64,000 bases of DNA from Microvelia longipes (Eukaryota > Arthropoda > Insecta > Hemiptera > Veliidae): contig JACMZG010000008.1 in NCBI GenBank assembly GCA_018340805.1, forward strand, positions 52,925,983 to 52,989,982, in the 5' to 3' direction. Within the stretch, counting starts at the first letter, position 1; each line of letters begins with the position of its first letter. The notes beneath the pieces are model-generated. The model was not told where the DNA came from. It saw only the letters and a list, made by a program, of their open reading frames with translations, and ran no database searches. A program made the translations under genes and the position numbers. Below, piece after piece: positions 58,641 to 64,000 of this stretch.

Positions 58641-58960
58641 GGAAACGAGGTGTTTGTCCTTTGTCAGCGCGTCATATTACTAGTTCATAAATGTGGCATA
58701 CTGCTACGATATTAGCGAATTTTCAAATGTGTTTGTCAAAAAACGTGATTTGTTTACATTGTGTAGTATATGTCAAACAATAAAACCGAAATTAATTCTG
58801 ATAATGGAACTAAATATCTTAATCAAAACTAAAACTAACATCAATAAATAAATAAATAAATATAAAACTAACATCATAATTCTGATTTTGATCATATTTT
58901 GATCCGAGAAAGCGTTCAATAGTTATTGTGTCACATAAAAACGTCTAATCTTACACACTC

Positions 58961-58961
58961 A

Positions 58962-59002
<41 letters not shown>

Positions 59003-59083
59003 CACACACACACACACACCAAGCACACACAAACACAAACACACACACACACACACACACACAACCACACACACACACATAAT

Positions 59084-59122
<39 letters not shown>

Positions 59123-59128
59123 TATATA

Positions 59129-59166
<38 letters not shown>

Positions 59167-59180
59167 TATATAATATATAT
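58961..59180. repeat. (CA)n passing into (TA)n microsatellite
   Basis: About 145 bp of CA repeats with small interruptions, then about 75 bp of TA repeats. The next base starts the presumed LTR of BEL/Pao element 2. Confidence 0.9.
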
Positions 59181-59190
59181 TCTTGATCAG

Positions 59191-59398
59191 TGATGTCACT
59201 GTCGTGATGACAGATATATTTTTATCTGTCACACAATTTTATATTTTAGTTTAGTTTCATACTTTAAGCTGTTACTTTAATTCTTTTTACGTAATGAAGT
59301 AATAATTTGTATTAAGTAATTGTAATAATGTGTAATAAAGGAGTTACAAAAGTAATTAGTATTTCAGTAAAAGATTAAGTAATAAGAAGCACGCTGCA
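59191..59398 (+). repeat. Presumed 5' LTR of BEL/Pao element 2
   Basis: Starts TGATGTCACTGTCG and ends CACGCTGCA. AATAAAG lies inside near 59332. AGAGTTGGCAGCGACAG follows, fitting a TGG-type primer-binding site. No second LTR is available in the window, so borders are guesses. Confidence 0.4.
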
Positions 59399-59571
59399 AG
59401 AGTTGGCAGCGACAGTAAAAGAATAAAACTCAAGAAGATTCGAATTTATGCATAGTTTGACAACCTAAGAAAATATCTGTCAATTTAGAATTTTTTGGAA
59501 ATTTGAACTAAAATTTTGATTTCTCCGTAAGTAGCTATTCTAATACTAGTTTAAAACCTTTCAACATAAAA

Positions 59572-60158
59572 ATGTCTGATTTTGAGACCAATAAGGATAA
59601 GGTTGGTTAAGAGTTTAACTTGAATGAGTTTTTGAGCGAGTTAAAACATAAGAGAGAGGAAGTTATCAACCTTATCAACGAAGGTAAAGGAAGACCTGGC
59701 AATCATGGAGTTTTAGCGGTAGCCAGGACTTCTCTGAAATGGTCAAATTATTAAGTACAGTTAAAGGCGTTAAAGATATTGAGCAAACTTTGTTTAATGT
59801 TGAATGGTTCATAAATGAAAGACAGCTCGAGATTGAGAACTTAGATTCGAGTGGATCAGCATTAATAAAATCAAGATCAGTTCGATCTAACAGTTCAAGA
59901 GCCAGCGCGAGCAACATACTTGAGGCACAATTAAAACTTCTAAAAAGAAATCAAGAGATTCAACGTCAGCAGCTCGACTCGAGCAGCAAAGAGCTAGATA
60001 TGCTATGCACTCGAGTTAGCTCAAGAGCTTGAAATAATAAATTAATTTCTGAAGCGTTGAAAAATTCTAAGATTACGCCGGAAGAGATAGATAAATACAT
60101 GAGTGATGACAACCAAGATATGGAAAGAAAGCTTGAACCTCCATCAATGCCGACCATC
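59572..60158 (+). pseudogene. BEL/Pao element 2 gag, N-terminal part
   Basis: ATG at 59572 (MSDFETNKDKVG then stop). Frames then shift to EFNLNEFLSELKHKREEVIN and to WFINERQLEIENLDSSGSAL with a coiled LKLLKRNQEIQRQQL segment. The reading KLEPPSMPTI runs to the transposon insertion. The frames are broken at several places. Confidence 0.65.
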
Positions 60159-61127
60159 GGTACTTTTCCCAGATTAGGTGTCCCCTATTTTAAAGGCAAA
60201 AAATAAAAATGGGACCAATGGGAACTAGGGGGTTAATAGGAGGGGAAAATACTCTACAAAATGGATGAATATAACTGTTCCATAAGTCACCTTTTAGAGG
60301 TTAATATATTTATGTAAAAAATAAGGAATATACATTTTAATTAATTAATACAAACAAGTTCAGTCCATTTCACCGCTTCCAGCTCTTCATTCCGTAGATG
60401 AAATAGGAAATCCTCTTGGAAATTTACGCCAAAGCTTTGAATTACGTGCATCAGCGGGTAGCATCTCCTAGCTACTGGTTTGATGAAATGTCTGTTCATT
60501 AACATGAAAAGTTAAAAACAAAAATTTATAATAAAATAATATCATAAATTGTAATATCTTTTAAGATGAAATGTATTATATTAATTTAATACATTCTAAT
60601 TATTTGAATATATTTAGTTTATTATGATATATTCAAATGCAGAAAAACGTGAAGTTCTATAAAAAGCATTTATCTTAGTACACAGAACAGTTTTTAACAA
60701 ATGTCAAAAAAAAACAGTGATACAATATTTTATAAATAGGCAAACTAAATTATAAATCCAAATATTTCCAGATAATAGATTAGGAAACTACTAAAATAAA
60801 CTAATTATATTTTGTATATAATTAATAAAAAGAGAAGGAACACTTACCTTATAACTTATACCAAGATTGAAAGTTCCCGTCTGATTTATTGAGAGTATTT
60901 CAAAAAGTGCGGTTCCTTTTAACTGATTCATTTTAATAAATCTATTTCAATAAATAAGAAAAAAAAGAAAACTTTGGAAACATATTAATGAAAAGTGAAG
61001 TGACATGTAAAAAATAGACAATGTCAAAAAGCTTTATTGACATATTTATGTATAATATAAATAAGAACTTTCATAAAGTCATTGTACGCTTAAAATTAGA
61101 GTACAAGAAAGAGAAAGAAATAAAATG

Positions 61128-61330
61128 ATCCAGAACGGGATACCTCAGAGCTTTTTGTCTCTGTAATTATTTCCCTATGCTTAAGTTCACACATATTGGC
61201 ACTCAATTCGCTCTCTATTTAATCTTTATGAAAAAACTGCAACAGTCCCTAAGGTTCATGTAGTGGCATTTTCGATGCTGCTAAACCCGAGGATATAACA
61301 AAACCCATGATACACTTTCCCGTTTAAAAA
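61128..61330 (-). repeat. Degraded 5S-bearing repeat, reverse copy
   Basis: GAACGGGATACCTCAGAGCT and TTTTCGATGCTGCTAAACCC are recognisable ends of the tail and 5S-like part. It lies inside the 2.1-kb DNA transposon, so the repeat inserted after, or was captured by, that element. Confidence 0.45.
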
Positions 61331-61349
61331 ATATCTATATTAGTTTATT

Positions 61350-61990
61350 AGAGAACAATTAAACTGAAGAAGAATCCCCATAACCTTTTTTCCAGACTAG
61401 ATGACACCTTTTAATCTATTATAACATTGAGGGGACGCCTAAACTGGAAAAGGATCCCTATAGCCTCTTTTCCAGATTAGATGACACCTTTCAATATATT
61501 ATAAAATTAAGGGGACACCTAGACTGGAAAAGAATCCCTATAGCCTCATTTCCAAATTGATGACACCTATCAATCTATTAGACATTGAGGGGACACTAAA
61601 CTGGAAAAAATCCCTATATCCAGATTAGGTGACAGTTTCAATCTATATAAATTGAGGGACACCTAACTGGAAAAGGATCCCTATAGCCTCTTTTCCAGAT
61701 TAGATGACACCTTTCAATCTATTATGAACATTCGAGGGGACACCTAAACTGGAAAAGGATTCCTATAGCTTCTTTTCTAGATTAGATGACACCTTTCAAT
61801 CTATTATAACATTAAGGGGACACCTAAACTGGAAAAGGATCCCTCTCTTTTCTAGATTAGATGACACCTTTCCAATCTATTATAACATTGAGGGGCACCT
61901 AAACTGAAAAAGGATCCCTATAGCCTCTTTCCAGATTAGTTGACACTTTTAGCTATTGAAACATTGCGAGGTCACTTAGATGGAAATGAT
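61350..61990. repeat. Minisatellite of about 8 units of 65-82 bp, derived from transposon ends
   Basis: Unit starts near 61350, 61430, 61512, 61588, 61655, 61736, 61816 and 61892. Each contains GGGGACACCTAAACTGGAAA and, inverted, CTTTTCCAGATTAGATGACA, so every unit can fold into a hairpin. GGGGACACCTAA is the terminal inverted repeat motif of the host transposon. Confidence 0.8.
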
Positions 61991-62004
61991 CTTTGAAGGT
62001 TAAA

Positions 62005-62170
62005 TATATCCATTTTTCAGTGTATTATTCCCACCATAAACCCCCTGGTTCCCATCAGTCCCGAAAGATTGCTAATGAAAGGAAAATGTATCCATTTCCC
62101 AGTGTATTATCCCCACCCATAAACCCCTGGTTCCCATCTGTCCCGTATGATTGCAAATTAATGGAAAATA
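62005..62170. repeat. Tandem duplication of the subterminal block (about 85 bp each)
   Basis: CATTTTTCAGTGTATTATTC..ACCCCCTGGTTCCCATC appears twice. Its inverse is near 60200-60275 at the other end of the transposon. Confidence 0.65.
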
Positions 62171-62308
62171 TATCCATTTTATAAATAATTAATGTTCAAA
62201 AAGTAAATAAACACAAGTAACACCTAAACCTATCTATTTACCATATGACACCCAAAGCTAGTTTAGATGACCCCTAAGGGGACACCTAATCAAGAGTGCC
62301 CGACCATC

Positions 62309-63353
62309 AGATTCACAGAGCCGACATCTCGAGAGACGGAGCCAGTAGAGCTTGCAATGAGAACAAACCATGGCTCTGATTTCTGCTCCTGTTGAACCAC
62401 GATCTTCTGGTAATAAAGCTTCTTCGATGGTAGTAGTAGCTAAAATTAATCTGTTAAATGCTTTCCAACCAATGCTGTTTAATGGTAACAGTGAGAGTTA
62501 TCCTTTGTTTAGAGAGGAGGTTAGGAATCCCCTAGAGGACGGAATTCTTTCCGATCACGAGAAAAAAATGTTTCTGTCAAAAAATTTAGAAGGGGAAGCC
62601 TTACGTGTTTACAGATCTAATATGGGGTTGACTTTTGATCAAAGTATAGAGTTATTGGAGAAACGTTTCGGCTCTAATACTGCTATAGTAGAAGCGTGGA
62701 TTAAAAAATTGACTGGAGGTTCTCCAATTCTATGTAATGATAAAAATGCTATGCTAGATTTTACTGATTTAGTCACTACAGCCACCAGTGTACTTAAGGG
62801 GAAGCAGTATGATGAGATAAGTTCTAAGCTATGCCTAAAGAATATAGTTAAAAAATTGCCATCAAAGTTTCGATCAGGGTGGATCACGTATATTGATGAT
62901 AAAGAGGACAATGAAACAATTAAAGATCTATCAAATTATTTAAATAAAATTATCGTGCAATACAGTCATCCAGTTTATAGTGATGATTATACCCCTACTC
63001 GAAACTTTTCTGGTGCGCCGGCGAAAAGTTTGGCAATTAATAGTTCTAGTTATAATAATAATAGCAGTAATGTAAAAACCAAAACCGAGCAAACCCAATT
63101 TGAGATTTCATGTGAATTTTGCAAAGCGCCTCATGATCTTAACGTTTGTAAAAAGTTTATTAATTTAATTTGGGAAGAGAAAAAGAAGTTTATAGAGAGT
63201 AATAAGATTTGTTATTCTTGCTTAAAAAGAGCCAACCACATCGCTAGGTATTGTAGGGGTAGGTTAAGTTGCTTAATTGAAGGATGTGGAAAGAAACATC
63301 CAACTTCGTTGCATAAGTTTAAAACGGATGAATATGTAGACGGTTATATGTAA
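62309..63353 (+). pseudogene. BEL/Pao element 2 gag, C-terminal part (DUF1759 and zinc knuckles)
   Basis: The segment RFTEPTSRETEPVELAM continues the pre-insertion frame. A one-base shift then leads into a 327-residue open frame from 62370. It contains the DUF1759 core (FNGNSESYPLFREEV; LLEKRFGSNTAIVEAW) and Cys/His motifs CEFCKAPHDLNVC, CYSCLKRANHIARYC and CGKKHPTSLHKF. This part is intact over nearly 1 kb, much better kept than the gag of element 1. Confidence 0.8.
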
Positions 63354-63365
63354 GACGGTCATGTA

Positions 63366-64000
63366 GAGTTACCGTTAAAGAATTTAATGTATCTAACCAA
63401 CCGATTGAGAAATTAAATTTAGGCTTAGGGCAGTCTATTAATGATAAAACATTTTATTAAAAGAATATAGAGTGTGTTAAAACCAACAATAAAATCAAAA
63501 TTAGATTTGGAAATAAAAAAAATAAGTTGAATGAAGCTGAGTTTGTATTTAGATCGGAGCAAAACCAAACATTTAAGAAAAAGTTAAAACTTATTGAATC
63601 CAATAATAATTTATCGCACGCATCCAATCTTGGCTCGCTTAGTCCATTTAGACAATGTAGGGATAATGTGCTTTGGAGGGAGAGTACGGCATGCCAGTTG
63701 GTTAGGCAACAGTAAACAACTACTGTTAAAATTATCTAAAGGAAGGCATATAACAAACTTAATAATTAATTACTACCACAAAAGAGTTCATTACGAGAAT
63801 CGAGGAATGACAGGATAGAGAATCAGTATTCATGGTGTCTGGATCATTGGAGCTGTATCAGAGCATCGAAATTCTTTTAACAGTACATTGTTCGTAATAA
63901 TTTTGCGGAGCCTTCGCATAGAAATTAAAATGGCCGATATAATACTAGGAAACGGCCAATATGCAGTCTTGATTAAAACTAGCTGAGGGTTCATCCCCGC
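63366..64000 (+). pseudogene. BEL/Pao element 2 integrase fragment
   Basis: After gag, two overlapping frames carry LSPFRQCRDNVLWRE and GGRVRHASWLGN, then HITNLIINYYHKRVHYENRG. This is the HHCC zinc-binding entry of BEL/Pao integrases (GGRL..., HxTxLIIxxYHxxxxH). Frame breaks are present. The sequence leaves the window before the catalytic core. Confidence 0.6.

Larger units (their letters stand above)
60159..62300. mobile_element. Non-autonomous DNA transposon, 2142 bp, 8-bp target duplication
   Basis: CGACCATC is duplicated at 60151-60158 and 62301-62308. The ends are imperfect inverted repeats: GGTACTTTTCCCAGATTAGG on the left and, reversed, GGCACTCTTGATTAGGTGTC on the right, both continuing GATTAGGTGTCCCC. 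Subterminal DNA is also inverted (CCATTTTGTAGAGTATTTTC type at 60.2 kb, two copies at 62.0-62.17 kb). Interior: AT-rich filler and a minisatellite. No coding frame. An 8-bp duplication fits hAT, Merlin or P superfamilies; the ends do not decide. Confidence 0.75.
59191..64000 (+). mobile_element. BEL/Pao-type retrotransposon 2, interrupted and internally deleted, runs off the window
   Basis: The components are a presumed 5' LTR (59191-59398), gag in two parts split by a DNA transposon, and an integrase fragment directly after gag. Order and domain content mirror element 1, with protease to RNase H missing. Its gag differs clearly from element 1, so it is another family or an old relative. The right end lies beyond base 64000. 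Confidence 0.7.

Noticed and set aside
61350..61990. CRISPR-like array
   Set aside because: The units are contiguous degenerate minisatellite copies without unique spacers, inside a transposon of a eukaryote.

Overview
The window is AT-rich nuclear DNA of an animal, almost certainly an arthropod. Genes are split into small exons by GT-AG introns. The only host gene family I recognise is pacifastin-like serine protease inhibitors (family I8), which is known essentially from arthropods. The rest is mostly decayed mobile elements and simple repeats. No species can be named from sequence alone.

Host genes. All recognised host exons lie on the minus strand. Gene 1 (0.93-3.45 kb) has a signal peptide, a short propeptide, one pacifastin domain and a proline-rich tandem-repeat tail. 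A family of closer relatives follows: gene 2 (16.1-20.8 kb, 3 exons), gene 3 (25.3-30.9 kb, 6 exons), an orphan pair of 3' exons called gene 4 (33.8-35.4 kb), gene 5 (42.1-48.3 kb, 6 exons) and an orphan signal-peptide exon called gene 6 (53.3 kb). Every intron called inside these reading frames is phase 1, so the cassettes are splice-compatible. Genes 3 and 5 encode furin-type sites that bracket a conserved peptide upstream of the inhibitor domain. The predicted reactive-site (P1) residue differs between paralogues: Phe, Gln, Arg, Lys, Arg. Genes 2, 3, 5 and 6 share an upstream AGAGTGGGG-type motif, next to a TATA box in genes 3 and 5. Gene 1 instead has a TATA box with a full CRE abutting a consensus NF-kB decamer, which suggests a secreted, possibly immune-inducible inhibitor cluster.

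Mobile DNA. There are two internally deleted BEL/Pao-type LTR elements (54.0-57.1 kb, minus, both LTRs present; 59.2 kb to the window end, plus). The second is split by a 2.1-kb non-autonomous DNA transposon with 8-bp target duplications. There is a 5'-truncated R2/R4-type LINE in a gene 4 intron (35.7-37.1 kb), a Jockey/I-type RNase H remnant (38.0-38.5 kb), a gypsy-type gag fragment (23.4-23.7 kb), a Tc1/mariner fold-back (29.3-29.9 kb), a tRNA-derived SINE with 13-bp target duplications (4.1-4.4 kb) and several MITE-like inverted repeats. The most unusual repeat is a family of about 700 bp, with at least eight full or partial copies here, that carries a segment clearly resembling the promoter-bearing 3' half of 5S rRNA and ends in GCGAAGC-rich motifs. 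Long (TA)n and (CA)n tracts and many short perfect hairpins fill the remainder.
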